A stretch of 64,000 nt of DNA from Campylobacter concisus (GCF_902460845.1 NZ_CABPVS010000004.1:1-64000); one strand, 5' to 3'. Shown: positions 38,348 to 50,113, numbered from the stretch's first letter. Program-made: numbers and translations. The notes: a model not told the origin generated them from the letters alone.

Positions 38348-38749
38348 TTAAAAAATTTCCACGGCAAGGCTTTTGAGTCCAGAAAGTTTTGCGATTAGCG
38401 CTATGTTTTTTACGCTAGCTCCAGAGCCTACAAAAAGGCTCTTTAGACTAGAAAGGCTTGCTGGCGCGTCAAGGTTCTCATGCGAGTCTCATTTGATATG
38501 AAGGCTTTTTAAAATTCTTTGGCATCACACCGTATCAAAGAGCCTTTAAGGTATTTTCGTGCAAAAGCTAAGCTCTTCAAAAACGTTTTGTTCGCTTCTT
38601 AAAAAAATTCACACCACTCATCAAGTACGGCTCTTTTTTTATTTGAAGGTTTTGTACTACTGTGTGAAGCTACCATCTAACTGAGTGCAGTTTATGACGA
38701 GGCTCTTTTACCCTTTGTACTGGCTAACTTCTACAATGGTTCCAGGCAT
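38348..38749 (-). pseudogene. Decayed leucine-rich-repeat protein gene
   Basis: The last in-frame block (about 38348-38480) reads SLSSLKSLFVGSGAS and then IALIAKLSGLKSLAVEIF and a stop, two leucine-rich-repeat units of about 23 residues. Upstream, the strand begins with MPGTIVEVSQYKG then a stop, followed by several stops and frame changes with blocks such as FEELSFCTKIP and KSLHIK in other frames. A gene of about 130 codons has thus lost its frame. The family call rests only on the L-x-x-L spacing. Confidence 0.5.
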
Positions 38750-38770
38750 TTAAAGTCCAAATTTATAAAA

Positions 38771-38802
38771 GCCAAATTTAGGCTCAAGGGCTCAAATTTG
38801 GC
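38771..38802 (-). terminator. topA terminator
   Basis: On the minus strand GCCAAATTT and AAATTTGGC form a 9-pair stem around a 14-base loop, followed by TTTTATAAATTT, just downstream of the topA stop. Confidence 0.8.
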
Positions 38803-38811
38803 TAGAAATTT

Positions 38812-40926
38812 TTAGTTTTCAGAGATAAGGGTCTTTTTCTTACACTTTGTGCACTCCACAAAAGTACCTTTTTTAAGCTCTTTTTTGATCATATCGCCGC
38901 CACATTCGTCGCATTTTTGCTCAACTGGCTCGTAGTTTGAGATGAAGTCACATTTTGGATAGTTGGCACATCCATAAAATTTACCGCGCCTGCTAAATCT
39001 CTCGACGATCTCGCCACCGCATTTTGGACATGGCACATCAAGCTTTTTAAGCTCACGTTTTGGCTTAGCAGCCGTTGCAGTGTCAGTTTCTGCGCTCTTT
39101 TCATTATCTTTTGCGACGTTTCTTGAGTATTTGCATTTTGGGAAATTTGAGCAAGCTATAAATTCGCCGTATCTGCCCTTTCTAAGTACTAGCTCGCTTC
39201 CGCACTCTGGGCACTTCTCGCCGATCGGAGTGGCTGTTTTTAGGCTTTTTATGCCAGTTTTGCCAGCGCTAATTTTTTCCATAAATGGATAGTAAAAGTC
39301 GCTTAACACCTTTTGCCAGTTGGCCTTGTCAAGTGCGATTTCATCGAGCTTCTCTTCAAGATGTGAAGTAAATTCGCTATCAACGATATTGCTAAAGTGC
39401 TCCTCCAAAACGCCTATCATGCTAAATGCGATCTCGTTTGGTATGAGCTGCTTTTTCTCGACTCTCACGTAGTCTCTTGAGGTTAGCAGCGTGATAGTTG
39501 GTGCATAGGTACTTGGGCGACCGATACCTAGGCTCTCTAACTTCTTAACAAGGCCAGCTTCTGAGTACCTAGCTGGTGGCTCGGTGAAATTTTGCGTGCT
39601 TTTTATGCTTTGCAAGCTCATCTCGTCGCCCTTTTTTAAATTTGGCAAAATTTTATCCTTATCAAGCTCGCCATAAACTTTGTAAAAGCCGTCAAATAGT
39701 ACCTTTCTGCCGCTTATCTTAAACTCGCCTTTTTCGCTTGCGACATAGACATTTTGCGTTTGGCTCACACATGCGCTCATTTGGCAGGCTAAAAATCTAT
39801 TGTAGATGAGTGTGTAGAGTTTTAGCGCATCCTTTTCTAGAAATTTAGCAGCAATTTGCGGTGTGAAGTTTAAATTTGTAGGGCGGATCGCTTCGTGGGC
39901 TTCTTGCGCGCCTTTTGAGCTTGTCGTGTAGCTTATCGCTTTGGCTGGCAGATACTCTTTGCCGTAGTTTTGCAATATATGCTCTCTAGCGGCTGCAACG
40001 GCCTCTTTGGCTAAATTTAAGCTGTCCGTTCTCATATAAGTGATCGCACCCATGAAGCCTTCGTTTGTTTGCACGCCCTCATAGAGGCTTTGTGCGATCA
40101 TCATCGTCTTTTTAGGGCTAAAGCCAAGGCGGTTGCTCGCACTTTGCTGAAGCGTTGAGGTCATAAATGGCGGGCTTGGCTGGGTCTTTCTATCCTTGCT
40201 CTCGATCTCTCGGACGCTAAATTTCTCATTTTGTAAATTTTCAATGATGTATTTTGCACGGTCTGGGTTTTGGATAGTGAGCTTTTCTATCTTTTGATTT
40301 TCAAATTTAACTAGCTCGGCGTCTAGGTCTTTTTTAAAAACGGTGTCTATAGTGTAGTATTCAACTGGCTTAAATGCCTGGATTTCACGCTCACGGTCAA
40401 CTATTATCTTTAGGGCCGCACTTTGCACACGGCCAGCGCTTAAGCCTTTTTGTATCTTTAAATTTAAAAGCGGACTTAACTTGTAGCCAACGATGCGGTC
40501 TAGCAAGCGCCTTGTTTGCTGGGCATTGACGCTGTTCATATCGACGTGTCTTGGGCTTTTTAGAGCGTTTTGTATGGCGCTTTTGGTGATCTCGTGAAAG
40601 ACGATGCGAGGCAGACTGGTTGGCTCTTTGCCGATGGCGTTTGCGATGTGAAACGCGATCGCCTCACCCTCTCTATCCTCATCGGTCGCGAGATAAATTT
40701 CATCAGCACCCTTAGCAAGCTCTTTTATCTCTTTTACGATGGCTGAGTGATCACTGCTGATACGATACTCTGGGGTAAATTTATCATCTTCTATCTTAAT
40801 GCCAAAGCTAGTTTTTGGCAGGTCTCTGATGTGGCCTTTTGAGGCGATGACGTTGTAGCTTTTGTCTAGAAAATTTTTGATAGTCTTTGCTTTTGCGGGG
40901 GATTCCACGATGATTAAGCTTTTCAT
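38812..40926 (-). CDS. topA: DNA topoisomerase I
   Basis: Start at ATG 40924-40926, giving MKSLIIVESPAKAKTI, the normal Toprim beginning; a frame extending to 40965 adds 13 non-homologous residues. The 704-residue product has the Toprim acid motif DEDREGEAIAFH (about 83-94), GRVQSAALK (about 167-175), the catalytic Tyr in ITYMRTDSLN (about 300) and three C-terminal four-Cys zinc fingers (CPECGSE..., CPKCGGE..., CDECGGD...; about 582-700). It relaxes negative supercoils. Confidence 0.96.
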   Translation of the reverse strand: MKSLIIVESPAKAKTIKNFLDKSYNVIASKGHIRDLPKTSFGIKIEDDKFTPEYRISSDHSAIVKEIKELAKGADEIYLATDEDREGEAIAFHIANAIGKEPTSLPRIVFHEITKSAIQNALKSPRHVDMNSVNAQQTRRLLDRIVGYKLSPLLNLKIQKGLSAGRVQSAALKIIVDREREIQAFKPVEYYTIDTVFKKDLDAELVKFENQKIEKLTIQNPDRAKYIIENLQNEKFSVREIESKDRKTQPSPPFMTSTLQQSASNRLGFSPKKTMMIAQSLYEGVQTNEGFMGAITYMRTDSLNLAKEAVAAAREHILQNYGKEYLPAKAISYTTSSKGAQEAHEAIRPTNLNFTPQIAAKFLEKDALKLYTLIYNRFLACQMSACVSQTQNVYVASEKGEFKISGRKVLFDGFYKVYGELDKDKILPNLKKGDEMSLQSIKSTQNFTEPPARYSEAGLVKKLESLGIGRPSTYAPTITLLTSRDYVRVEKKQLIPNEIAFSMIGVLEEHFSNIVDSEFTSHLEEKLDEIALDKANWQKVLSDFYYPFMEKISAGKTGIKSLKTATPIGEKCPECGSELVLRKGRYGEFIACSNFPKCKYSRNVAKDNEKSAETDTATAAKPKRELKKLDVPCPKCGGEIVERFSRRGKFYGCANYPKCDFISNYEPVEQKCDECGGDMIKKELKKGTFVECTKCKKKTLISEN

Positions 40927-41041
40927 TATATATAGCCTTTGTATTTTTTGGCGTAATTGTAGCAAAAATAATTTTTAAAGTATCAAGGCATAAAAAATCA
41001 AGCCCAAGGTCTATCTTTTGAAAATTTTTCATTCATACCTA

Positions 41042-41068
41042 TAAAGTTTTTAGAAAATTTCACGATAT
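41042..41068 (+). promoter_or_regulatory. Sigma28 (FliA) promoter of the flagellin gene
   Basis: TAAAGTTT (41042-41049), an 11-base spacer and CACGATAT (41061-41068) match the sigma28 consensus TAAAGTTT-N11-GCCGATAA, with the CGATAT -10 form seen in Campylobacter flaA. It is about 50 bases upstream of the flagellin ATG, with the AAAGGA ribosome site between. Confidence 0.85.
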
Positions 41069-41117
41069 AGTTTTTGTGCGACAAGAAGTCGTAACTAAAA
41101 AATTAAAAGGATTTACA

Positions 41118-42623
41118 ATGAGTTTTCGTATTAACACAAACGTAAACGCACTTAACACGCACGCTAACGCAGTTAGCAACAACACTGACCTATCTAAGTC
41201 ACTTAACAAACTTAGCTCAGGTCTTAGGATTCAAACAGCTGCAGACGATGCTTCAGGTCTATCTATCGCAGATAGCTTAAGAAGTCAAGCTTCAGCTTTA
41301 GGTCAAGCTATTGCAAACGGTAATGATGCTATTGGTATCATTCAAGTTGCCGATAAAGCTATGGACGAGCAGCTAAAAATTCTTGATACTATCAAGACAA
41401 AAGCTACTCAATCAGCTCAAGACGGCCAAACAACTCAATCACGCCAAGCATTGCAAGCTGATATCGTTCGTCTAATGGAAGAGCTTGACAATATCGGTAA
41501 CACTACTTCATTTAACGGTCAGCAACTACTAAACGGAACATTCTCTAATAAAGAATTCCAAATAGGTGCTTACTCAAACCAAACTGTTAAAGCAAGTATT
41601 GGTGCGACTACGTCTGATAAGATCGGTCTTACACGTTTTGAGAGTTCAAGACTACTTACAGCTATGGGTGAAGTAAACCTTAAATTCTTAAACGTTGATG
41701 GTGTAAACGATGTAGGTGTTACAGGCGCTACTATCTCAACAGGTATCGGTAAAGGCCTTGGCGCTCTAGCCGAGAACATCAACAAAGTTGCTGATAGAAC
41801 TGGTGTTAGAGCTACAGCTGATGTTACTTGGAAAGCAAGTGCTGCTATTGGTGGCGGCTTAATTCAGTCTTTAACAATCAATGGCGTTAAAATAGGCGAC
41901 CTAGAAGTTAAAGCAAATGATGCAAACGGTGCACTTGTAAATGCTATCAACTCTGTAAAAGATCAAACTGGTGTTGAAGCTTCTGTTGATGCTGAAACAG
42001 GCAAAATGGTATTAACAAGCCGTGATGGCCGTGCTATCGTAGCTTCTGGTAAAGACATCTCAAAGGGTCTTGGCGGTAAAGGTGCAGCTGCTAAAGGTAC
42101 ATCTTTAACTGGATTCGTAGGTAGACTAAACCTAGTTCGTCTTGACGGTAGAGATATTAAGCTAAATGCTGGTGGCGTTGCTAAACTATCATTGGCATTC
42201 TCTGCTAATGGTGGTGCTCAACAATCAGTATCACTAAGAGATATAAGAGGCCAAATAGATAAAAACCTAGCAACTGCTATGGGCTTCCAAAGAATGAGTG
42301 GAGCTTTATCAGTAGCTCAATCTGCTGGTGTTATGACACTTCGTGGTGCGATGGCTGTTATGAGTATCGCTGAGTCAGCTCAAAAAACACTTGATCAAGT
42401 TCGTTCAGACCTTGGTTCAGTTCAAAACCAACTTCAAGCTACAGTTAATAACATAACTGTAACTCAAGTTAACGTAAAATCAGCAGAATCTCAAATTAGA
42501 GATGTTGATTTTGCTAGTGAGTCTGCTAACTTCTCAAAACATAACATCCTAGCTCAATCAGGTGCTTATGCTATGAGTCAAGCAAACAGCGTACAACAAA
42601 ACGTAATGAAGCTTCTACAATAG
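41118..42623 (+). CDS. flaA: Flagellin
   Basis: Start at ATG 41118 ([19 protein letters not shown]), preceded by AAAAGGA; an upstream GTG/ATG-type extension of 14 codons overlaps the promoter region. The 501-residue protein has the conserved D0/D1 helices at both ends (1-170 and 400-501, ending [11 protein letters not shown]) and a variable Ala/Gly/Ser-rich middle (170-390) with VSIN/FLG-like repeats, the region that pseudaminic acid is attached to in campylobacters. It is exported by the flagellar system, of which FliQ is encoded at 17.7 kb. Whether it corresponds to FlaA or FlaB is not decidable, but sigma28 control favours FlaA. Confidence 0.95.
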   Translation: MSFRINTNVNALNTHANAVSNNTDLSKSLNKLSSGLRIQTAADDASGLSIADSLRSQASALGQAIANGNDAIGIIQVADKAMDEQLKILDTIKTKATQSAQDGQTTQSRQALQADIVRLMEELDNIGNTTSFNGQQLLNGTFSNKEFQIGAYSNQTVKASIGATTSDKIGLTRFESSRLLTAMGEVNLKFLNVDGVNDVGVTGATISTGIGKGLGALAENINKVADRTGVRATADVTWKASAAIGGGLIQSLTINGVKIGDLEVKANDANGALVNAINSVKDQTGVEASVDAETGKMVLTSRDGRAIVASGKDISKGLGGKGAAAKGTSLTGFVGRLNLVRLDGRDIKLNAGGVAKLSLAFSANGGAQQSVSLRDIRGQIDKNLATAMGFQRMSGALSVAQSAGVMTLRGAMAVMSIAESAQKTLDQVRSDLGSVQNQLQATVNNITVTQVNVKSAESQIRDVDFASESANFSKHNILAQSGAYAMSQANSVQQNVMKLLQ

Positions 42624-42647
42624 TAGGAGCTGAGTGAAATTTCCTCG

Positions 42648-42673
42648 AAAACGTAATGAAGCTACCACAATAG
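42648..42673 (+). pseudogene. Remnant of a second flagellin 3' end
   Basis: AAAACGTAATGAAGCTACCACAATAG, split as AAAACGTAATGAAGC and TACCACAATAG, repeats the last 25 bases of the flagellin gene (42599-42623) with only two or three changes, and codes for NVMKLPQ then stop. It lies 24 bases after the intact stop. It is best explained as what is left of a tandem second flagellin gene. Confidence 0.65.
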
Positions 42674-42694
42674 TTTTATTAAGGTTTTAGATAG

Positions 42695-42778
42695 AGGCTT
42701 TGTCGTAGTAACAAAGCCTTAAGAGTGTTAATGCTTTTACAATACGCAAACCCACGCCCCAAAGTCTAACTTTGGGGC
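42695..42778 (+). terminator. Two terminator hairpins after flagellin
   Basis: AGGCTTTGT (42695-42703) with ACAAAGCCT (42711-42719) makes a 9-pair stem without a clear T-run. GCCCCAAAG (42756-42764) with CTTTGGGGC (42770-42778), followed by TTTATC, is a strong intrinsic terminator. The second probably ends the flagellin transcript. Confidence 0.8.
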
Positions 42779-42872
42779 TTTATCTACTAAAAATAAATAG
42801 TAATGTATCTATTTTGTCTTTGCTCTAATGGTTTAATAATGGGTTGTGTTATAAATTTATAATCGTGACAGA

Positions 42873-42931
42873 GGCTTACTAAAACTAGTAAGCCAAATAA
42901 AAAGACTGTAAGTAAAATAATTCTACTTACA
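42873..42931 (-). terminator. Two terminator hairpins after maf
   Basis: GGCTTACT (42873-42880) with AGTAAGCC (42887-42894) and TGTAAGTA (42907-42914) with TACTTACA (42924-42931) are both 8-pair stems; on the minus strand each is followed by T-rich sequence. They end the pse-maf transcript. Confidence 0.65.
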
Positions 42932-42938
42932 AATTAGT

Positions 42939-44960
42939 TTATATACTCAGTATAAAATTTTCTTTTGCTTTTCCTATCTCATTTTTAGTTATTAGTTTTC
43001 TTTTTTTAAGCTCAGCAACAAGAGTTTTTGAAGCTTTTTTAGTAACTTCAATATCAGCATTTAGGCCGCCAGCTGCGGAGAACATCCAGTACTTGTGCAT
43101 ATTTACCCACATAAGAAGTTTGTTGGTTTTTTGGATGGTCGTGTCACTTGGCGCTACAGAAATTTTTGCAAGCTCAAGTTCTTGATAATAAACTGAAATT
43201 TGCAATATATTATCTACATATTTTTGATAATTACGTTTTGCGATTACATCTTTTAGCTTATCTATCTTTTTTGTTATTTTAAGAAGCTCATCAAAGTGCT
43301 TTTTTTCTGTTTTATTTTCTTTATTGAGCTCAAGCAATTTATCTATGCTAGGCACCACCTCCAAAAAGACTTTTTCTATTTGTTGTTTGACTTCACTTTG
43401 AGCTTTTATTTTTGCAAGTATGACTTTATAGGCTTTTAAAAGGTTTTTATTTACCGTCGTTTCACTATCTTTTTTTATATTAGGCAGTTTTTTAATCTCT
43501 TTGTCTTTGCAAAGCTCATGCATTACTTCTAAAAACGGCCTTTCTATAGTTCCTTCTATTCTAGCACCACCTTCGGTACAGTTATATGATTTTATATTCT
43601 CTAAGCTTGATTGGGCGATGTCATTTTCAAACTGGTTTTTAAATAGAGTCCAAACATATGTTGTTTTAACCTCTCCCTCTCCACCATAAGCTTTAACAAA
43701 TATATTTTCATCCGCTTGTGCAAAAGCGTGACCTTTTGCATGGCTCGCTCCATCTTTACCAAAAGCTAGATCCTGTCCTATGAAAACGATATTTTTATGT
43801 CCTAAGACATAGGCTAGCTGGTAGGCCATGTTTGCGCAACTATGTCCCACGCCCAAATATCCATATCTTTTTAGACCAAACATATACTCCTCTTGTTGAG
43901 GTCTCATGGTTAGTACTAGTTTTCTTGGCAAGATATTTTTAATAGTTTGCTTGTGTGTAACTGAGGCAACAATAAAGTGTATATTGTCATCAATATTTGG
44001 ATACTTTTTTTCAAAAAAACTAGAAGTTGGCTCTATTCTTTCAATCGACATTACATAATCAGGCTTGATATCATGTCTTGCAAGGATTGGATAAGAAGCA
44101 TCAACGCTTATAATGGTAACATATGGAGCAAATTTTTTAAGTGTATTAAGCTGTTTATCTAGGCTTGGGCCAGTTGATACAATTATAGCTGTATCCATAA
44201 GACCATATCTTTTTTTAACAAGACTTGTGTAGCAATAATTGCTAATCATGGGCACTAAATTTTCACAATTTTGTCTTGTGCCTAATAAAAGATCGTCTAT
44301 GCTATTGCCGTGAGCAACTACTATTTGAGAAAATGCTCTTGTAATCTCTTTGTTTATTCTTATGTAGTCCTCTTCAAATTGATCATAAAAAGGCATATGA
44401 ATCATAAGATTATCATAGGTTTTTGCATATGAGTTTAGTTTTGCTTCTGTAACCAGATAATAAAAATGTGTATAGGTTGCAAATTTTGAATAAAAAAGTA
44501 TTATCCGCCCACTTTCTAGTTCGCTTGATAGATCAATAACATTTAAAACAAGATATATGATCTCGATCTCTGGCTCTATGACTACTATTTTTTGGTGCGT
44601 TTCATTTTTTGCTAGTGCTTTATAGAGCACACCATTGCCTAGTCCATAAAAAAATAGTATCGGATAACGTTTATAGTCACTTTCTATATCTTCAAGTAGC
44701 TTTAAAATGTCTGCTCCAGGATTTTCATAGATATATTTAAAAGTATGCTTGTTTATTAAATTTATATCAATGGGATCTTTTCCTATAAAAATTTCATAGT
44801 CTTCATTACCCGCAATAGACCAAAGTCTAGCTGCTAGAATTTCATCTTGCTGAAATAGTGCTTGAAGATTTTTTTGAAAGATAGGATTTTGAGTATTCGC
44901 TCCGTTATCTTTAGGCAGGTTAGTCTTTTTACTAGGTAATTTATTGTTTTTACTATTCAT
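42939..44960 (-). CDS. Motility accessory factor (Maf), flagellin glycosyltransferase
   Basis: A 673-residue cytoplasmic protein of the Maf/DUF115 family. The central MptE-like Rossmann domain shows DTAIIVSTGPSLDKQLNTL (about 256-274), IKPDYVMSIER (about 300-310), GVGHSCANMAYQLAYVLG and IVFIGQDLAFGKDG. Maf proteins transfer pseudaminic acid to flagellin Ser/Thr before export. It ends the pse operon, overlapping pseI by 4 bases, and faces the flagellin gene, which supports that substrate. It lacks a signal peptide or membrane segment. Confidence 0.88.
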   Translation of the reverse strand: MNSKNNKLPSKKTNLPKDNGANTQNPIFQKNLQALFQQDEILAARLWSIAGNEDYEIFIGKDPIDINLINKHTFKYIYENPGADILKLLEDIESDYKRYPILFFYGLGNGVLYKALAKNETHQKIVVIEPEIEIIYLVLNVIDLSSELESGRIILFYSKFATYTHFYYLVTEAKLNSYAKTYDNLMIHMPFYDQFEEDYIRINKEITRAFSQIVVAHGNSIDDLLLGTRQNCENLVPMISNYCYTSLVKKRYGLMDTAIIVSTGPSLDKQLNTLKKFAPYVTIISVDASYPILARHDIKPDYVMSIERIEPTSSFFEKKYPNIDDNIHFIVASVTHKQTIKNILPRKLVLTMRPQQEEYMFGLKRYGYLGVGHSCANMAYQLAYVLGHKNIVFIGQDLAFGKDGASHAKGHAFAQADENIFVKAYGGEGEVKTTYVWTLFKNQFENDIAQSSLENIKSYNCTEGGARIEGTIERPFLEVMHELCKDKEIKKLPNIKKDSETTVNKNLLKAYKVILAKIKAQSEVKQQIEKVFLEVVPSIDKLLELNKENKTEKKHFDELLKITKKIDKLKDVIAKRNYQKYVDNILQISVYYQELELAKISVAPSDTTIQKTNKLLMWVNMHKYWMFSAAGGLNADIEVTKKASKTLVAELKKRKLITKNEIGKAKENFILSI

Positions 44961-45988
44961 ATTAAATCCTCTTTTGTTACTCTTTCGCTAAATTTTATAT
45001 CTCTTTTTGCTGACCTTCCGATCAGTTCTTTTAAAAATTTAGGATGCAGACCATATCCTGGGCGCACGCTCCTTACATTTTGCTCACTAAAAATTTCACC
45101 TTTTTTTATATCTTTGCTTGCATAAAGTGAGCGTGAAAATCTCCTGTTTAAAACCGCTTTTTCGTCTAGCTCGTAGGTTGCTTTGCCTAAAAGCTCCTCA
45201 GCCTCTCTAACGCATTTTGTCATAAGGGCAAATTCGCTCTCATCAAGGCTAAATGCGCTATCAACGCTTTTTACGCTTTTATCAAGTATAAAGTGTTTTT
45301 CAATTATCCTAGCACCCAGGCTAACCGCCACTACCGGGGCTGTCACACCTAAAGTGTGATCTGAAAAGCCGACCTCTACGCCAAATTTCTCTCTCATATC
45401 AGCTATCGTTTGTAAATTCATGCCATTTAGCGGTGCTGGGTAGCTTGAAGTACACTTTAAAAGAGCAATATCGCTATTGCCTGCATTTTTACAAATTTGC
45501 ACCACATCTCTTATCTCTTCTTCATAGGCTATGCCAGTTGAGATGATAATGGGCTTGCCTTTTTTAGCTATAAACTCTACAAAATCATAGTCCGTTACCT
45601 CAAAACTTGCGATCTTGTAAGCTGGCGGGTTAAACTGCTCTAAGAAGTTGGCGTCGTCCTTGCAAAATGGACTTGAAAAGCAGACAAGTCCTTCTTCTTC
45701 TGCTACTTTAAAAAGTTCGGCGTGCCACTCTTTTGGCGTTAGCGCCTCTTGGTAAAGCTCGTAAAAATTTCTCCCATCCCAAAGTCCGCCCTTTATGACA
45801 AAGTCGTCTAGGTGCGAATTTAGAGTCAAACTATCAGGCGTATATGTCTGAAGCTTTATCGCGTCAGCTCCAGCGCGCTTGGCTGCCTTTATCGTATCTA
45901 CTGCCGTTTTTATGCTGCCGCTGTGATTAGCGGAGAGCTCTGCTATTATAAAGACCTTTTTGTCTGTATCAAAATTTCCTATTTTCAT
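44957..45988 (-). CDS. pseI: Pseudaminic acid synthase
   Basis: A 343-residue NeuB-family enzyme that condenses 6-deoxy-AltdiNAc with phosphoenolpyruvate to give pseudaminic acid. The NeuB barrel has AELSANHSGSI near the N terminus, ADAIKLQTYTPDSLTL (about 39-54), VCFSSPF and the metal-binding VGFSDHTLG (about 211-219); the C-terminal SAF domain (about 285-343) includes SLYASKDIKKGE. Pse rather than sialic or legionaminic acid is inferred from the complete pse set upstream. Confidence 0.93.
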   Translation of the reverse strand: MKIGNFDTDKKVFIIAELSANHSGSIKTAVDTIKAAKRAGADAIKLQTYTPDSLTLNSHLDDFVIKGGLWDGRNFYELYQEALTPKEWHAELFKVAEEEGLVCFSSPFCKDDANFLEQFNPPAYKIASFEVTDYDFVEFIAKKGKPIIISTGIAYEEEIRDVVQICKNAGNSDIALLKCTSSYPAPLNGMNLQTIADMREKFGVEVGFSDHTLGVTAPVVAVSLGARIIEKHFILDKSVKSVDSAFSLDESEFALMTKCVREAEELLGKATYELDEKAVLNRRFSRSLYASKDIKKGEIFSEQNVRSVRPGYGLHPKFLKELIGRSAKRDIKFSERVTKEDLI

Positions 45989-45991
45989 CCG

Positions 45992-46450
45992 TTAGTCCGT
46001 TTTATTTTTAAGCTCAAGATAGCTAAATTCACCATCTTTTGCATAGATCCTAAAGCCAAAATTTTTATAAAGTGCGAGCGCTTTTTCGTTGTTATTATAA
46101 GCTTTTGCCTTTAGCGAGCCAACCTTTAGCGTAAAAAATGCGTAGTTTTTTATAAGATCAAGCAACTTTTTGCCCACACCTTTTAATTCTGGATTTTTAT
46201 AAACACCAAATTCACAACTTTCTTTCGTGATATCAACAAAGCTTATCACTCCGATAAATTCGTTTTCGTCCTTTACTAGAAAATAGATCTTATCTTGAAT
46301 GCTCTTTAATCTCTCTAAAAAAGCAAAATGCTCCTCTTTGTCAACACTTTTGTTTTTCATAAATTTGGCTATACACTCGTCGTTTCGCCACTTTAAGATC
46401 ATCAGCTTTTGCTCGTCACTAAGCGAGGTAAAATTTATAAGCTCAAGCAA
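45992..46450 (-). CDS. pseH: UDP-4-amino-sugar N-acetyltransferase PseH
   Basis: A 152-residue GNAT acetyltransferase. ELKGVGKKLLDLI (about 94-106) is the acetyl-CoA loop and NNNEKALALYKNFGFR (about 120-135) is the motif B region; LKWRNDECIAKFMKN at 25-39 is typical of PseH. It acetylates C4 of UDP-4-amino-4,6-dideoxy-AltNAc. It overlaps pseG by 16 bases. Confidence 0.9.
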   Translation of the reverse strand: MLELINFTSLSDEQKLMILKWRNDECIAKFMKNKSVDKEEHFAFLERLKSIQDKIYFLVKDENEFIGVISFVDITKESCEFGVYKNPELKGVGKKLLDLIKNYAFFTLKVGSLKAKAYNNNEKALALYKNFGFRIYAKDGEFSYLELKNKTD

Positions 46451-47307
46451 ATTTCATCTCCCCAGTAAGCTTCATACCCATTTTCTTTTAGCCAAGCAAA
46501 GATCTCTTTTTGATTATCCGCTACGCAAATGGCTTTAAATTTAGCCCCTAAAACATAAGCTTCATTTACAAGTGAGCTTGCTGTTATGATGAGCATTTTA
46601 GCTTCGTTCATCAGCCTTGCTACATTTTTACTATCTACAAAAAGACTAAAATTTTCGCTCTTGCTTGATAGCTCTTTTAGTGCGCTTAAGTTTTTATTTC
46701 CGCTAGTTGTTATGACGGCTGTTTTTAGCTTTTTAAGAAGCAATTTTTCTGAAATTTTAGCACTTAGCCCTGAGATATCAGTGCCTCCAAGAATGATAGC
46801 ATAGTCGTAAATTTTCTCCCTTTTTACCTGCGCTTCTTCATAAAACTCATCTCTAACTAGCAAAAACTCGCTTCCGCAAAATACCTCACAGCTTTTTTCT
46901 ACCAGCCCCTCATATCTTGCCTTTTGCGCATACAAATTTACATTTAATATGTAGTCTGCAAAATGTTTTTCGTAAGTGTCGTCAAATGATAAAATTTTAA
47001 TGCCAGTTTTTTCTTTTATAGCTCTTTCGTCTTCAAAGCTAAAGCCGTAGTGATCGATGATGAGAAGTTCAAATTTATTATCTTTTATAAGCTCGCAAAG
47101 CTCATCTATCTCGCCACTTGTTAAGCTAAATTTAGAGTAGTTTATCTCATCAAAAATGTCACCATCTAGCCTCAAAGATGCAAATGAGATGTCGTTAAAT
47201 TTTTTAGCAAGCAAAAGGTCTCGCCTAATGTGCCCATGCCCTATCTTGCTGCTACTATCAGCACGCACGAGCGTTTTTAGCAGGGGGAGTCCTTTAAATT
47301 CTTTCAA
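46435..47307 (-). CDS. pseG: UDP-2,4-diacetamido-2,4,6-trideoxy-altrose hydrolase
   Basis: A 290-residue GT-B-fold hydrolase that removes UDP to free the sugar for PseI. LVRADSSSKIGHGHIRRDL near the N terminus carries the catalytic His (GHGH), DHYGFSFEDE (about 96-105) follows, and YAIILGGTDISG (about 168-179) and TASSLVNEAYVLG (about 236-248) match PseG. It starts where pseF ends, without spacer. Confidence 0.9.
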   Translation of the reverse strand: MKEFKGLPLLKTLVRADSSSKIGHGHIRRDLLLAKKFNDISFASLRLDGDIFDEINYSKFSLTSGEIDELCELIKDNKFELLIIDHYGFSFEDERAIKEKTGIKILSFDDTYEKHFADYILNVNLYAQKARYEGLVEKSCEVFCGSEFLLVRDEFYEEAQVKREKIYDYAIILGGTDISGLSAKISEKLLLKKLKTAVITTSGNKNLSALKELSSKSENFSLFVDSKNVARLMNEAKMLIITASSLVNEAYVLGAKFKAICVADNQKEIFAWLKENGYEAYWGDEICLSL

Positions 47308-47988
47308 TCAAATCTTTCCATTATTTATCAAATAAAGCTTCTTAGCAAACTCAAAATCCTCTAGTGTATCAATATCGCAGACTAAATTTCTTGGCAATAA
47401 ATATGCCTTTGAGTGTGGCGCAAACAAGGCACTACACTCCAGCCAAGCCTCTTTTTTACCAAAATAAAATGCCCCAGCGTCATGAAACGCAGGCTCAAGA
47501 TCTTGTGAGCGTGTCTTTTCAAACTGCGGATAAAACATGCTAACTCTAGCGTTTTCGTCAAGCTTTATCGCCCTTTGTATAGGGAAATCAAACGCAGTCG
47601 CTGAAAATAAAAATTTACACTCCTGCTTTTTAAACTCTCCTGCGGCCTCTTTTAAAATTTCAGCCGTTATAAGCGGTGCTGTAGCATAAAGGCAGCAGAC
47701 GTCACTAAAGCTAGAATTTATGCGCCTTATAGCGTCTTTTATCACGTCAGTGCTTGTCGCGTAGTCATCGCTTAGGCTCGCATCTCTAAAAAATGGCACG
47801 ATAGCTCCAAATTCTCTAGCCACATTTGCGATCATTTCGTCATCGGTGCTTACGATCACTTCGCTAAAAACTTTAGAATTTAGCGCAGCCTCGATGCTAT
47901 ATGCGATTAAGGGCTTGCCTAAAAAGTCTTTGATGTTTTTGCCAGGTATTCTCTTGCTGCCACCTCTTGCTGGGATGATACAGATCAT
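47308..47988 (-). CDS. pseF: Pseudaminic acid cytidylyltransferase
   Basis: A 226-residue CMP-sugar synthase. IIPARGGSKRIPGKNIKDF (4-22) is the nucleotide-binding motif; VIVSTDDEMIANVA and CCLYATAPLI follow. It activates pseudaminic acid to CMP-Pse for Maf. It lies 2 bases after pseC and abuts pseG. Confidence 0.93.
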   Translation of the reverse strand: MICIIPARGGSKRIPGKNIKDFLGKPLIAYSIEAALNSKVFSEVIVSTDDEMIANVAREFGAIVPFFRDASLSDDYATSTDVIKDAIRRINSSFSDVCCLYATAPLITAEILKEAAGEFKKQECKFLFSATAFDFPIQRAIKLDENARVSMFYPQFEKTRSQDLEPAFHDAGAFYFGKKEAWLECSALFAPHSKAYLLPRNLVCDIDTLEDFEFAKKLYLINNGKI

Positions 47989-47990
47989 TT

Positions 47991-50113
<2,123 letters not shown>

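Larger units (their letters stand above)
37905..38811. other. Intergenic region, 907 bases
   Basis: No intact gene. It holds the third hairpin repeat (38015-38099), an unassigned middle (38150-38340), a decayed leucine-rich-repeat gene on the minus strand (38348-38749) and the topA terminator (38771-38802). Confidence 0.7.
42624..42938. other. Intergenic region between convergent flagellin and maf, 315 bases
   Basis: Holds the flagellin scar (42648-42673), the flagellin terminators and the maf terminators. Nothing else seen. Confidence 0.7.
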
